35,812 nucleotides of DNA from Pseudomonadota bacterium (GTDB lineage Bacteria > Pseudomonadota > Alphaproteobacteria > Rhizobiales > Beijerinckiaceae). Below are positions 1 to 9,108 of the stretch, piece by piece. How positions within the stretch are numbered: the stretch's first letter is position 1; each line of letters opens with the position of its first letter. The notes under the pieces are model-generated. The model had not been told where the DNA came from and did no database searches. It saw only the letters and a list, made by a program, of their open reading frames with translations. A program made the position numbers and the translations under genes. The stretch lies in the NCBI GenBank assembly GCA_023393655.1, contig JAEWKP010000110.1, positions 1-35,812 of the forward strand, read 5' to 3'.

Positions 1-979
1 TCCCAAGCGCGGCGAACGCGCCGACCTGATGGCCCATGCCGTCAAGAACGCCCGCGAGGCGCTCTCCCGCAAGCTTGCCGACAATGCCGGCCAGAGCGCG
101 CTGCTTGCGGCGCTCGGCGCCGCCTTCGGCCTAGAGACGGCGCCGCGCCGGGTCGAGGTCTACGACAACTCGCACATCATGGGCACGAACGCGGTCGGCG
201 GCATGATCGTCGCGGGGCCGGAAGGCTTCGTGAAGAACCAGTACCGCACCTTCAACATCTCGACCGACACCATAGCTGGCGACGATTTCGGCATGATGCG
301 CGAGGTGTTGACGCGTAGGTTTGCTAAGCTCGCGAAGGAAGAAGGCATCTTGCCGAGCCCTCCCCCCGAGGAGGCCGCGCTGGCGGCCGTCTCGAAGGAC
401 GCTCCAGCGGACGACGGAGCCTCGACCAGCATCGCTCCAGACGCGCCTGATAGCGCTCTGCAGGACGAGGGCTCGCGCGGGAAAAGCCGGAAGGCAGCGA
501 AACCGCGCAAGGACGAGGACGGTTTCCCCTCCCGGCCCGACCTCGTCATCGTCGACGGCGGCAAGGGCCAGTTCGAGGCAGCACGCAGGATCATGGCGGA
601 ACTCAACGCCGCCGACATCCCGCTCGTCGCCATCGCCAAGGGCGCTGCCCGCAACGCCATGCGCGAGACCTTCCACATGGCCGGCCGCGAGCCCTTCAAG
701 CTGCAGCCGCGCGATCCGGCCCTCTATTTCATCCAGCGCCTGCGCGCCGAGGCTCACCGTTTCGCCATCGGCACGCACCGCGCCAAGCGCAAGCGCGAGA
801 CGATGAAGAACCCGCTCGACGAGATTCCCGGCATCGGCCCCTCGCGAAAGCGGGCTCTGCTGCTGCATTTCGGCACGGTGAAGGCGATCCAGCGCGCCAA
901 GCTCGACGACCTGATGCGCACGCCCGGCGTCAACGCAGCCACCGCCAAGGCCGTCCATGATTTCTTCCATGATGCCTGA
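1..979 (+). CDS. uvrC: UvrABC excinuclease subunit C, C-terminal part (5' truncated by window edge)
   Basis: The reading frame is open from base 2, so the gene starts before the window. UvrC makes both incisions around lesions in nucleotide excision repair. Visible here are the RNase H-like 5'-incision domain, with VEVYDNSH and VIVDGGKGQ carrying acidic catalytic residues and HR-rich segments near AIGTHRAKRKR, followed by a C-terminal helix-hairpin-helix pair (IPGIGPSRKRALL and TPGVNAATAKAV). About 60 residues of Ala/Pro/Asp/Lys-rich, probably disordered sequence interrupt the nuclease domain between RRFAKL and PDLVIVDGG; E. coli UvrC lacks them, and similar linkers are known in rhizobial relatives. 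The gene precedes pgsA as in many Hyphomicrobiales. Confidence 0.97.
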   Translation, partial: PKRGERADLMAHAVKNAREALSRKLADNAGQSALLAALGAAFGLETAPRRVEVYDNSHIMGTNAVGGMIVAGPEGFVKNQYRTFNISTDTIAGDDFGMMREVLTRRFAKLAKEEGILPSPPPEEAALAAVSKDAPADDGASTSIAPDAPDSALQDEGSRGKSRKAAKPRKDEDGFPSRPDLVIVDGGKGQFEAARRIMAELNAADIPLVAIAKGAARNAMRETFHMAGREPFKLQPRDPALYFIQRLRAEAHRFAIGTHRAKRKRETMKNPLDEIPGIGPSRKRALLLHFGTVKAIQRAKLDDLMRTPGVNAATAKAVHDFFHDA

Positions 980-1045
980 GGCATCTGGCCGCCTCGCGGC
1001 TTTGCGTGTTGACGCTGTCATAGTCGCGCTGCTTTGGTTCTCGCC

Positions 1046-1657
1046 GTGACGATTCTTCCAGACGCCATCAGACGGCGGGGCCCTTGGTCGCTGCCTAACC
1101 TTCTCACCTACGGCCGGATCCTGGCGATCCCGGCGCTCGTGGCGATCCTGTTCTGGCCGCGCGACGACTGGATGCGCTGGCTCGCACTGGGAATCTACAC
1201 GCTCGCCGCCATCACCGACTATCTCGACGGCTACATCGCCCGCGCCTGGAGCCAGCAATCGGCGATCGGCCGCATGCTCGACCCGATCGCCGACAAGCTG
1301 CTCGTCGCCGCCCTGCTGCTGATGCTGGTCTATACCGGCCAGATCGAGGGCTGGACGCTTTGGGCCGCGATCGTGATCCTGTGCCGCGAAATCCTGGTCT
1401 CCGGGCTTCGCGAGTTCCTGGCCGACCTCAAGGTCAGCGTCCCCGTCAGCAAGGTCGCCAAGTGGAAGACGACGGCGCAGCTCTTCGCGCTCGGCTTCCT
1501 CGTCGTCGGCCCGGCCGGCGACAAGGTCCTGCCCGGCAACACCACAATCGGCATCGTCCTGCTCTGGGCCGCTGCCGGCCTGACGATCTATACCGGCTGG
1601 GACTATTTCAACGCCGGCATCCGCTATCTCGTCGAAGAGGACGAGCGCACCCCATGA
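1046..1657 (+). CDS. pgsA: CDP-diacylglycerol--glycerol-3-phosphate 3-phosphatidyltransferase
   Basis: Integral membrane enzyme that makes phosphatidylglycerophosphate from CDP-diacylglycerol and glycerol-3-phosphate, the committed step to phosphatidylglycerol. The CDP-alcohol phosphotransferase signature DG..AR........G...D...D is complete: DYLDGYIAR, then IGRMLDPIADK. An N-terminal PNLLTYGRI segment and several hydrophobic helices fit the family, and the length of about 203 residues is normal. The start is uncertain: GTG at 1046 is chosen, an in-frame TTG lies at 1034, and neither has a clear ribosome binding site. The stop overlaps the moaD start as ATGA (1654-1657), suggesting translational coupling in an operon. 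Confidence 0.95.
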   Translation: MTILPDAIRRRGPWSLPNLLTYGRILAIPALVAILFWPRDDWMRWLALGIYTLAAITDYLDGYIARAWSQQSAIGRMLDPIADKLLVAALLLMLVYTGQIEGWTLWAAIVILCREILVSGLREFLADLKVSVPVSKVAKWKTTAQLFALGFLVVGPAGDKVLPGNTTIGIVLLWAAAGLTIYTGWDYFNAGIRYLVEEDERTP

Positions 1658-1947
1658 ACACCGCAATCGCCACAGCCGCGGCGGGCACACGGCCCGTCCG
1701 CATCGTTTATTTCGCCTGGGTGCGCGAGCGCGTCGGCCTGCCCGAAGAGACGCTCGACATCCCTGCCGACCTCGCCACCATCGCCGACCTCGTGCGTTGG
1801 CTGAAGGCGCGCGGCGAAGGCTATGAGGCCGCCTTCGCCGACGAGACGGTCGTGCGGGCCGCGCTCGACCACGTTCATGCCAAGCCGCAGGCCCGGCTCG
1901 GCGCTGCCCGCGAGATTGCCTTCTTCCCGCCGATGACGGGCGGTTAG
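1654..1947 (+). CDS. moaD: Molybdopterin synthase small (sulfur-carrier) subunit MoaD
   Basis: A 97-residue ubiquitin-like protein that carries a thiocarboxylate on its C-terminal glycine and donates sulfur to cyclic pyranopterin monophosphate during molybdenum cofactor synthesis. It ends in FFPPMTGG, the diagnostic double-glycine tail of MoaD, and has the beta-grasp pattern beginning VRIVYFAWVRERVG. The ATG overlaps the pgsA stop by four bases. The frame stays open far upstream, but that stretch is only the shadow of pgsA. moaE follows after three bases, so the two subunits of molybdopterin synthase are made from one message. Confidence 0.95.
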   Translation: MNTAIATAAAGTRPVRIVYFAWVRERVGLPEETLDIPADLATIADLVRWLKARGEGYEAAFADETVVRAALDHVHAKPQARLGAAREIAFFPPMTGG

Positions 1948-1950
1948 ACC

Positions 1951-2418
1951 GTGATCTCGCCCCTCGTCCGCATCCAGCGGGAAGACTTCTCGCTTCAGGA
2001 CGAGATCGACGCGCTCTCGGCCGGCCGCGCCGATATCGGCGCCGTCGTCTCCTTCACCGGGCTGTGCCGCGACGAGGCCGGTACGCTCGCCGCGCTCGAA
2101 CTCGAGCACTATCCGGGCATGGCCGAGGCCGAGATCGCCCGTGTCGCGACCGAGGCTGCCAGCCGCTGGCCGCTCATGGGTCTCGTCGCGATCCACCGCT
2201 ACGGGCTGGTCAAGCCGGGCGAACAGATCGTGCTGGTGCTGGCGGCCTCCGCCCATCGCCGCGCCGCCTTCGAGGCCGCCGATTTCATGATGGACTACCT
2301 CAAGACCCGCGCCCCGTTCTGGAAGCGCGAGCACCGGGCCGACGGCACGCTCGGCGGCTGGGTCGAAGCCAAGGCGGATGACGACGATGCGGCGAAACGC
2401 TGGGAACAGACGCCCTGA
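1951..2418 (+). CDS. moaE: Molybdopterin synthase catalytic subunit MoaE
   Basis: The large subunit of molybdopterin synthase converts cyclic pyranopterin monophosphate to molybdopterin using MoaD thiocarboxylate. The protein is 155 residues with a GTG start three bases after the moaD stop. Family landmarks are visible: GAVVSFTGLCRDE near the N-terminus, LELEHYPGMAEAEI, the HRYG segment, and the catalytic-site segment LKTRAPFWKREH near the C-terminus. The last 41 bases overlap the start of the next gene in another frame. Other Moa or Moe genes are not in the window. Confidence 0.95.
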   Translation: MISPLVRIQREDFSLQDEIDALSAGRADIGAVVSFTGLCRDEAGTLAALELEHYPGMAEAEIARVATEAASRWPLMGLVAIHRYGLVKPGEQIVLVLAASAHRRAAFEAADFMMDYLKTRAPFWKREHRADGTLGGWVEAKADDDDAAKRWEQTP

Positions 2419-3469
2419 CGGCTTGAAGGGCGCGGCACTTGCCGCAGGCCTGGCCCTCGCGCCCGCACTGGCCTTCGCAGCCACGCCCGAGCCGAAGAGC
2501 TTTCGCGACTGGATGGCCGGTTGCGACAACGTCAAAACCTGCACGGCCCTTTCGCTGCCGGCCGAAGCGGCCGATCCGATCGCTTATCTGCGCCTCGAAC
2601 GCCCCGCCGGCCCTGACGGAACGGTAAACCTCCAGCTCAGGCTGCGCGGCGACTGGAAGACGCCGCCGCGTACGGTCCAGCTCAAGCTCGACGGCACCGC
2701 TTTTCCGGCAGGCGGCAGGCCCCTTCCCGTCGCGGCCGATGCGGACCTGGCCACGCTGACCTTCGCTGTCGAAGACATGGCCGCGCTGATCGAGGCCGCA
2801 CGCAAGGCGACGAAGCTCACCGTCACCGCGCCGGGTCTGACCGGCAGCGTCTCGCTCGCCGGTTCGGTTGCAGCGATGCTCTGGATCGACGAGCAGCAGG
2901 GGCGGCTCGGCACGACCACCGCGCTCATCCGCAAGGGCGCGAACACGGCAGTCCCACCCGCCCCGGCCCTTCCGGTCATCGCAGTGGTTCCGGCGCCGCC
3001 CATGCTCGACATGAAGACGGGCAAGCAGCAGGCCGCGAGCCTGCGCGCCGAATTGAAGAAGAAGGACCCCGATTCCTGCGAGGACGATGCCGCTCTTCTG
3101 GAGCAGGATGAGGCCTGGGTGCTCGGAAACAAGCAGGTATTGGTCGCACTTGCCTGCTCGCGCGGCGCCTACAATCTGTCGTCCTCGTTCTTCATCATGC
3201 CGGAGAACGAACCCGCCAAGGCAACGCCGCTGCGCTTCGCCGATGGCGACGGCAATGCCGGCAACGATCTGACCAATGCGAGCTTCGATCCGCGCACCGG
3301 CCACCTCGCCTTCTTCGCCAAGGGCCGCGGCATCGGCGATTGTGGTGCGACCGGCGGCTATGCCTGGACCGGCAGCGCTTTCGTCCAGACGGAATTCAGC
3401 ATGATGGGCGAATGCCGCGGCATCTCATCTGAGGACTGGATCACGCTGTATCGCAGCAAGGGGAAGTAA
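2378..3469 (+). CDS. Secreted DUF1176 family protein
   Basis: A 363-residue protein with a basic N-terminus, a hydrophobic Ala/Leu run and an ALAFAA site typical of Sec signal peptides, so probably periplasmic. The mature part starts with FRDWMAGCDN and has spaced cysteines (CDN..KTC, DSCEDD, LACSRG, GDCGATGGYAW, GECRG) and a late YAW aromatic motif, the pattern of the DUF1176 family. The function of that family is not known to me. The start at ATG 2378 lies inside moaE; a second ATG at 2387 is equally possible. The co-directional overlap suggests co-transcription with moaDE, but I infer no role in cofactor synthesis. Confidence 0.85.
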   Translation: MTTMRRNAGNRRPDGLKGAALAAGLALAPALAFAATPEPKSFRDWMAGCDNVKTCTALSLPAEAADPIAYLRLERPAGPDGTVNLQLRLRGDWKTPPRTVQLKLDGTAFPAGGRPLPVAADADLATLTFAVEDMAALIEAARKATKLTVTAPGLTGSVSLAGSVAAMLWIDEQQGRLGTTTALIRKGANTAVPPAPALPVIAVVPAPPMLDMKTGKQQAASLRAELKKKDPDSCEDDAALLEQDEAWVLGNKQVLVALACSRGAYNLSSSFFIMPENEPAKATPLRFADGDGNAGNDLTNASFDPRTGHLAFFAKGRGIGDCGATGGYAWTGSAFVQTEFSMMGECRGISSEDWITLYRSKGK

Positions 3470-3510
3470 GAGCGTCATTCCCGGGCGGAGCCAAGCTCCG
3501 GCCCGAGAAT

Positions 3511-3576
3511 CTCGTTGTGAACCACCTTTGTCATTCCGGGGCTTCGCGTAAGCGAAGAACCCGGAATGACAACGAG
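3511..3576. repeat. REP-like nested palindrome between DUF1176 gene and ilvE
   Basis: The 126-bp gap between two convergent genes holds nested inverted repeats. The core is TGTCATTCCGGG (3529-3540) pairing with CCCGGAATGACA (3560-3571), enclosing CTTCGC-gtaa-GCGAAG (3542-3557). An outer arm, CTCGTTGT (3511-3518) with ACAACGAG (3569-3576), extends it. The GTCATTCCGG core recurs at 10042-10158, so this is a dispersed repeat family. It may also act as a bidirectional terminator for the convergent genes. Confidence 0.8.
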
Positions 3577-3595
3577 GGGCGGAGCTAACGGACGA

Positions 3596-4483
3596 TCACG
3601 CCGCCTTCGTCTGCGGGCGCACTGCCGCCGAATAATCTTCCATGATCACCTTGCCCATATTGCCGGTGATGAAGTTGTACGGGCCGATCTCGGCGACCAG
3701 CGTCACCTCGGCGGCCGAGCCGGTGATGAAGCACTCGTTGAAGCCCTCCAGCTCCTCCGGCCGGATGCGCCGTTCGACCACCTCGAAGCCGCGCTGGCGG
3801 CACAGGTCGATCACCGACTGGCGGGTGATGCCGTTCAGGAAGCGATCGGCCAGCGGGGTGTGGATCACGCCGTCCTTGATGAAGAAGATGTTGGCGCCGG
3901 TGCATTCGGCGACATTGCCTTCCCAGTCGAGCATCATCGCGTCGGCATAGCCGCCGCGCTCCGCCTTGTGCTTGGAGAGCGAGCAGATCATGTAGAGGCC
4001 CGCAGCCTTGGCATGGACCGGCGCGCAGGCCGGGTCGGGCCGGCGGTAGTCGGCGACGTCGAGGCGGATGCCCTTCAGCTTCGCCGCCATGTCGAACATG
4101 CTCGGCCATTCCCACACGGCGATCGCGGTGTGGATCGTGTTGTTCATGCCGGACACCGCCATCATCTCCGAGCCGCGCCAGGCGACCGGGCGGATATAGG
4201 CGTCCTTCAGGCCGTTCTCCTTCAGGCAGAGATATTTGGCCTCGTCGAGCTCGGCGACCGAATAGGGGATCGTGAAATCCATGATCTCGGCCGACTTGTG
4301 GAAGCGCTGCGAGTGCTCGGTGCACTTGTAGATGACGCCGTCATAGGAGCGCTCGCCCTCGAAGATGCAGGAGCCGTAATGCAGTCCATGGGTCAGTACG
4401 TGAATCTTGGCGTCCTTCCACGGCACGAGCTTGCCGTCGAACCAGATGACGCCGTCGCGCTGGTCGAAAGGAATGACTGACAT
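3596..4483 (-). CDS. ilvE: Branched-chain amino acid aminotransferase
   Basis: A 295-residue fold-type IV PLP enzyme that transaminates 2-keto acids to Val, Leu and Ile. Features seen: HGLHYGSCIFEGERSY near residues 32-47, IRPVAWRG near 98, the PLP lysine in the HAKAAG segment (about K159), and the cofactor/substrate elements MLDWEGNVAECTGANIFF and LNGITRQSVIDL. The start is ATG 4483, preceded by a good AGGAGAAGG; the frame stays open further upstream but with unrelated residues. It is divergent from the MarR gene, and the 144-bp gap must hold both promoters. Confidence 0.94.
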   Translation of the reverse strand: MSVIPFDQRDGVIWFDGKLVPWKDAKIHVLTHGLHYGSCIFEGERSYDGVIYKCTEHSQRFHKSAEIMDFTIPYSVAELDEAKYLCLKENGLKDAYIRPVAWRGSEMMAVSGMNNTIHTAIAVWEWPSMFDMAAKLKGIRLDVADYRRPDPACAPVHAKAAGLYMICSLSKHKAERGGYADAMMLDWEGNVAECTGANIFFIKDGVIHTPLADRFLNGITRQSVIDLCRQRGFEVVERRIRPEELEGFNECFITGSAAEVTLVAEIGPYNFITGNMGKVIMEDYSAAVRPQTKAA

Positions 4484-4627
4484 GGACCTTCTCCTGGGTG
4501 CTCGTTTCCGGAACTCGGGCACAGCCGTTTTCGGAACGCAAGCGCGGGTCTAAAGCTGCGTTGCAGCGGCACGCTTTGAAATAATCGTTCGCTCAACGCC
4601 CTTGACCGGTAATCTTCCGTCTGAGAT

Positions 4628-5170
4628 ATGTCAATAAGGCTGACCCAAATTTTTGGAAGGCATGTTTTGGCCCCATCCCCTTCCGACGCTGACGATACGC
4701 CGCTCAGGCCCTCCTCCGAGGCGGTACCGCACGACCTGATCGAGCTCTTGTTGTTCGCCTATCGCGACTTCGTCGGCGATCCCGACCGCATCCTCGCCGA
4801 TTACGGCTTCGGCCGCGCCCATCACCGCGTCCTGCACTTCGTCCAGCGCCGGCCGGGCCTGACCATCGCCGAGTTGCTCGACATCCTGCAGATCACCAAG
4901 CAGAGCCTGAACCGCGTGCTCAAGGAGCTGGTCGAGAAGGGCTATATCGAGCAGCGAACCGGCCGGCAGGACAAGCGCCAGCGCCATCTCCACACCACGC
5001 CTTCGGGCCAGGACCTGGCGCTGCGCCTCGTCCGCCTCCAGGCGAAGCGCATCAACCGCGCCCTCGAAGGTGTGGCGCCCGAGACGGCGGCCATAGCCGC
5101 CCGCTACCTCGCCGCCCTGATCGATCCCACCGAGCGGCCGAAGGTGGAGCGCCTTCTCGACAAGCCCTAA
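4628..5170 (+). CDS. MarR-family transcriptional regulator (PetP-like)
   Basis: A 180-residue winged-helix protein. After a 35-residue leader, the helix HDLIELLLFAYRDF and the DNA-binding core FGRAHHRVLHFVQRRPGLTIAELLDIL, then TKQSLNRVLKELVEKGYIEQ, and the wing RTGRQDKRQRHLHTT fit MarR repressors well. The gene lies directly before an OmpR-type response regulator. The MarR/response-regulator pair beside ilvE recalls PetP-PetR of Rhodobacter capsulatus, where both affect cytochrome bc1 gene expression. That name is an inference from order and fold, so no symbol is given. The effector is unknown. Confidence 0.9.
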   Translation: MSIRLTQIFGRHVLAPSPSDADDTPLRPSSEAVPHDLIELLLFAYRDFVGDPDRILADYGFGRAHHRVLHFVQRRPGLTIAELLDILQITKQSLNRVLKELVEKGYIEQRTGRQDKRQRHLHTTPSGQDLALRLVRLQAKRINRALEGVAPETAAIAARYLAALIDPTERPKVERLLDKP

Positions 5171-5264
5171 GCTCACTTAGCGGCGACCGGTTCCCCGCGT
5201 TATGCTATGGGAGCCCTGCACCGCGAGCGCGCCGGCCAGCACCGGCGCAGGAGAAAGGCGCGAG

Positions 5265-6004
<740 letters not shown>

Positions 6005-6008
<4 letters not shown>

Positions 6009-7462
6009 CGCCGCTGCAACCTGGCAGGAAAGGCCCATCCGCGCCGCGCTCCGTCGCGCGCGGGTTTGCGCGCGCTTTTGCCGGGCTGGAAAGGGCCCTG
6101 GAACGCCTCGGCAAGGCCGCGCGACCGACGATCAAGCGCATCGGCCGGCCCTTCCAGGTCATCGCGCGCTATATGCCGAAGGGGCTTTATCCGCGCGCGC
6201 TCGTCATCGTCATCGCGCCGGTCGTGCTGCTGCAATCGGTCATCGCCTATGTCTTCATGGAGCGGCACTGGCAGACCGTGACACAGCGCCTGTCCTCGGC
6301 CGTCTCGGCCGACATCGCCATGCTGATCGATGTCTACGAGAGCTATCCGCAGGACGCCGACACCGCGACGCTGTCGCGCATCGCCGCCGAGCGGCTCGGC
6401 ATGGACCTCGACATCATCCCCGATTCCGACCTGCCGGCGCCGGGCCCGCGCCCCTTCTTCTCGCTGCTCGACAACGCGCTCTCGACCGAGCTCAGCCAGC
6501 AGGTCGCCCGCCCCTTCTGGCTCGACACGGTCGGCCGCTCCAGCCTGATCGAGATCCGCATCAAGCTCGGCAAGGACGTGATGCGCATCCTGACGCGGCG
6601 CAACTCGGCCTATGCCTCGAACAGCCATATCTTCCTGCTCTGGATGATCGGGACGTCGCTGATCCTGCTCACCATCGCGGTGCTGTTCCTGCGCAACCAG
6701 ATCCGCCCGATTCTCAAGCTCGCCGATGCGGCCGAAGCCTTCGGCAAGGGACGTGACGCCGATTTCAGGCCACGCGGCGCCCGCGAGGTCCGCCGTGCCG
6801 GCAATGCCTTCATCGAGATGAAGCGGCGCGTCGAGCGTTCGATCGGCGAGCGCACGACGATGCTCAACGGCGTCAGCCACGACCTGCGCACCATCCTCAC
6901 CCGCTTCAAGCTCTCGCTCGCCCTGATGGAGCGTTCCTCGGAGATCGAGGCGCTGGAGAAGGATGTCGACGAGATGAGCCGCATGCTCGAGGACTATCTC
7001 GCCTTCGCCCGCGGCGATGCCGGCGAGACGGCGGTCGAGACCGACATCCGCTCTTTGCTTGAGGAGCTGAAATCCGATGCCGAACGGCAGGGCCACCAGA
7101 CCGAGCTGACGGTGGCGGGCGATCCGCTGGTCGTGATCCGTCCGGACGCCTTTCGCCGGCTGCTGACCAACCTCGTCTCCAATGCCGCCCGCTACGGCGA
7201 CCGCATCGCGATTCGCGCGACGCATGATGCCCGCTACCTGATCGTGATGATCGACGATGACGGGCCAGGCATCCCGCCGGATCAGCGCGAGGATGTCTTC
7301 CGCCCCTTCTTCCGGCTCGACGAGGCTCGCAATGTCGATGGCGGCGGCACCGGCCTCGGCCTCGCCATCGCCCGCGATATCGCCCGCGCCCATGGCGGCG
7401 ACATCATGCTCGGCGATTCGCCGCTCGGCGGTTTGCGGGCGACCGTCCGGCTGCCGGTCTAG
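6005..7462 (+). CDS. EnvZ-like sensor histidine kinase, partner of the preceding regulator
   Basis: 485 residues. A basic N-terminal 60 residues is followed by a transmembrane helix (about 64-86), a periplasmic sensor segment of about 120 residues, a second helix (about 208-229), and a HAMP linker (231-284). The phosphoacceptor is H292 in NGVSHDLRT, with isoleucine where EnvZ has the usual proline after the threonine. The ATPase N-box (NLVSNAARYG, N393), G1 box (DDDGPGIP) and G2 box (GGGTGLGLAIA) are all present, so it should be active. The GTG start overlaps the response regulator stop. The signal sensed is unknown. Confidence 0.94.
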
Positions 7463-7470
7463 GATCGGTC

Positions 7471-8370
7471 TCAGCCGGCGCCGATCGGCGCGAGCGCCGG
7501 CAAGCGCGCCACCGCATAATCGATGAAGGCCCGCACGCGCGGCGACGGCGCCCGGCCGCCCGGCACAACAAGCTGGACGGGCAGCGGCGGCGGCTCGAAT
7601 TCGGGGAGCAGCCGCACCAACGCTCCCGACGCGAGATCATCCGCCGCCTGATAGGACAGCACCCGCGCCAGACCACGCCCGGCCCGCGCCGCGATCAGCA
7701 CCGATTCGACCTCGTTGACGATCAGGCGGGGCGTCAGCACGACCGCGCTGCCCGAGCGCGGCCCGCCGAAGCGCCAGGTCAGCGTCTGGTTGGCGGCGAC
7801 GCTGGCGATCGTCTCATGTGCCGAGATATCGGCCGGACGCTGCAAAGGCGGGCAGTTGGCGAGATAGGATGGCGCGGCGACCAAGATGCGCCGGACCTCG
7901 CCGACCTTGCGCATCAGCAGGCCGGAGTTCGGCAAGGGCCCGATCCGGACGGCGAGCTGCAGGTCTTCCTCGATCAGGTCGAGATTGCGATCCGCCAGCA
8001 CGAGCTCGATCTGCACCTGCGGGTAACGATCGAGAAACTCGTTCACCAGCGGCGTGACATGCCGCCGGCCGAAGGAGAGCGGCGCGGTGATGCGCAGAAG
8101 GCCGCTGATCGGTTCGGCCGCCGCGACGCCGAGCGCCGCCTCGTAATCAGCGAGCAGCCGCCGGGCCGTCGCGGCAAGCTCACGGCCGGCATCGTTCGGG
8201 GTCAGGCGCCGCGTCGTCCGCGCGATCAGCTGCGTCCCGACCCGCTCCTCCAGCCCGGCCAGCGCGCGCGTCACGGCCGGGCGCGACTTGCGCAGGCGTC
8301 GTGCCGCTCCGGCGAGGCTGCCGGCGTCGACGATCGCGACGAAGATCGCCAGCTCCTCGATCCGGTCCAT
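7471..8370 (-). CDS. LysR-family transcriptional regulator
   Basis: 299 residues with an N-terminal winged helix (MDRIEELAIFVAIVDAGSLA, then RLRKSRPAVTRALAGLE) and a periplasmic-binding-protein-like effector domain starting near ISGLLRITAPLSFGRRHV. The LRITAP..FGR and ISAHETI segments are typical of the large group of LysR proteins often found divergent from small enzyme genes. It is divergent from a glutathione S-transferase gene across 99 bp holding a LysR-type dyad, so control of that gene and the flavoprotein after it is a fair inference. The ligand is unknown. It ends eight bases from the convergent kinase gene. Confidence 0.92.
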   Translation of the reverse strand: MDRIEELAIFVAIVDAGSLAGAARRLRKSRPAVTRALAGLEERVGTQLIARTTRRLTPNDAGRELAATARRLLADYEAALGVAAAEPISGLLRITAPLSFGRRHVTPLVNEFLDRYPQVQIELVLADRNLDLIEEDLQLAVRIGPLPNSGLLMRKVGEVRRILVAAPSYLANCPPLQRPADISAHETIASVAANQTLTWRFGGPRSGSAVVLTPRLIVNEVESVLIAARAGRGLARVLSYQAADDLASGALVRLLPEFEPPPLPVQLVVPGGRAPSPRVRAFIDYAVARLPALAPIGAG

Positions 8371-8386
8371 ACCATCGTTCCGAAAA

Positions 8387-8404
8387 TTGAAATTCTGAGT
8401 TCAA
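8387..8404. promoter_or_regulatory. Candidate LysR-type binding dyad
   Basis: TTGAA-N8-TTCAA sits 17 bases outside the LysR start codon, in the 99-bp gap between divergent LysR and GST genes. Its size and AT-rich interior fit LysR operators, which commonly autoregulate and activate the divergent gene. This is inference from position and symmetry only. Confidence 0.45.
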
Positions 8405-8469
8405 CCGATAGCAGGTTTCGGCCAATCGGCGAAACGATCATGATGCCCGGCAGAAGCAGGAGCATCACC

Positions 8470-9108
8470 ATGCCATCGTCAGACATCATCCTCCACGGAA
8501 CGCCCCTCTCGGGCCATGCCCACCGCGTCGAATTGCTGCTGCTCGCGCTTGGCCTGCCCTATCGCGCCGAGGAGGCCCCGGCCGATGTCCGGCGGAGCGA
8601 TGCCTTCCGCAAGCTCAACCCGCTCGGCCAGATTCCCGTACTGCAGGACGGCGACCTCACCTTCGCCGACAGCAACGCGATCATGGTCTATCTGGTCCGG
8701 CGTTATGCTCCGGAGAGTGCCTGGTTGCCGCTCGATCCGGTTGATGCCGCCCATGTCCAGCGCTGGCTCTCGATCGCCGCCGGAGAGGTCATGCACGGCC
8801 CCTCGATCGCGCGCCTGATCACGCAGTTCGGCCTGAAGGACGACAAGGCCCGCGCGCAGCGGATCGCCGTCCGGCTGCTCGCCTTCATGGAAGAGCATCT
8901 GGCGGCGCGCGCCTATCTCGCCACCGAGCACCCGACGATCGCCGACCTTGCCTGTTATTCCTATGTCGCACATGCGCCCGAAGGCGGCATCTCGCTGAAG
9001 CCCTATCCGGCCGTGCGGAACTGGCTCGCGCGCATCGAGGCCCTGCCCTTCTTCAAGCCGATCCCGCCTTCGCCCCTTCCCGCAGAGCTCGACGACGATG
9101 CTGCCTGA
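8470..9108 (+). CDS. Glutathione S-transferase family protein
   Basis: 212 residues. The thioredoxin-like N-domain opens LHGTPLSGHAHRVELLLLAL and has the cis-proline segment LNPLGQIPVLQDGD and the glutathione gamma-Glu binding DSNAIMVYL. The all-helical C-domain includes HPTIADLACYSY with the conserved N-capping Asp. The serine in PLSGHAHR is the likely activating residue. ATG 8470 is chosen because AGGAGC lies about eight bases upstream; in-frame ATGs near 8440 are less well placed. The gene overlaps the next one by 11 bases. The substrate cannot be inferred. Confidence 0.93.
   Translation: MPSSDIILHGTPLSGHAHRVELLLLALGLPYRAEEAPADVRRSDAFRKLNPLGQIPVLQDGDLTFADSNAIMVYLVRRYAPESAWLPLDPVDAAHVQRWLSIAAGEVMHGPSIARLITQFGLKDDKARAQRIAVRLLAFMEEHLAARAYLATEHPTIADLACYSYVAHAPEGGISLKPYPAVRNWLARIEALPFFKPIPPSPLPAELDDDAA

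Noticed and set aside
131..1690. A 519-codon open frame on the minus strand across uvrC and pgsA
   Set aside because: Antisense shadow; both sense genes have complete family motifs in the same DNA.
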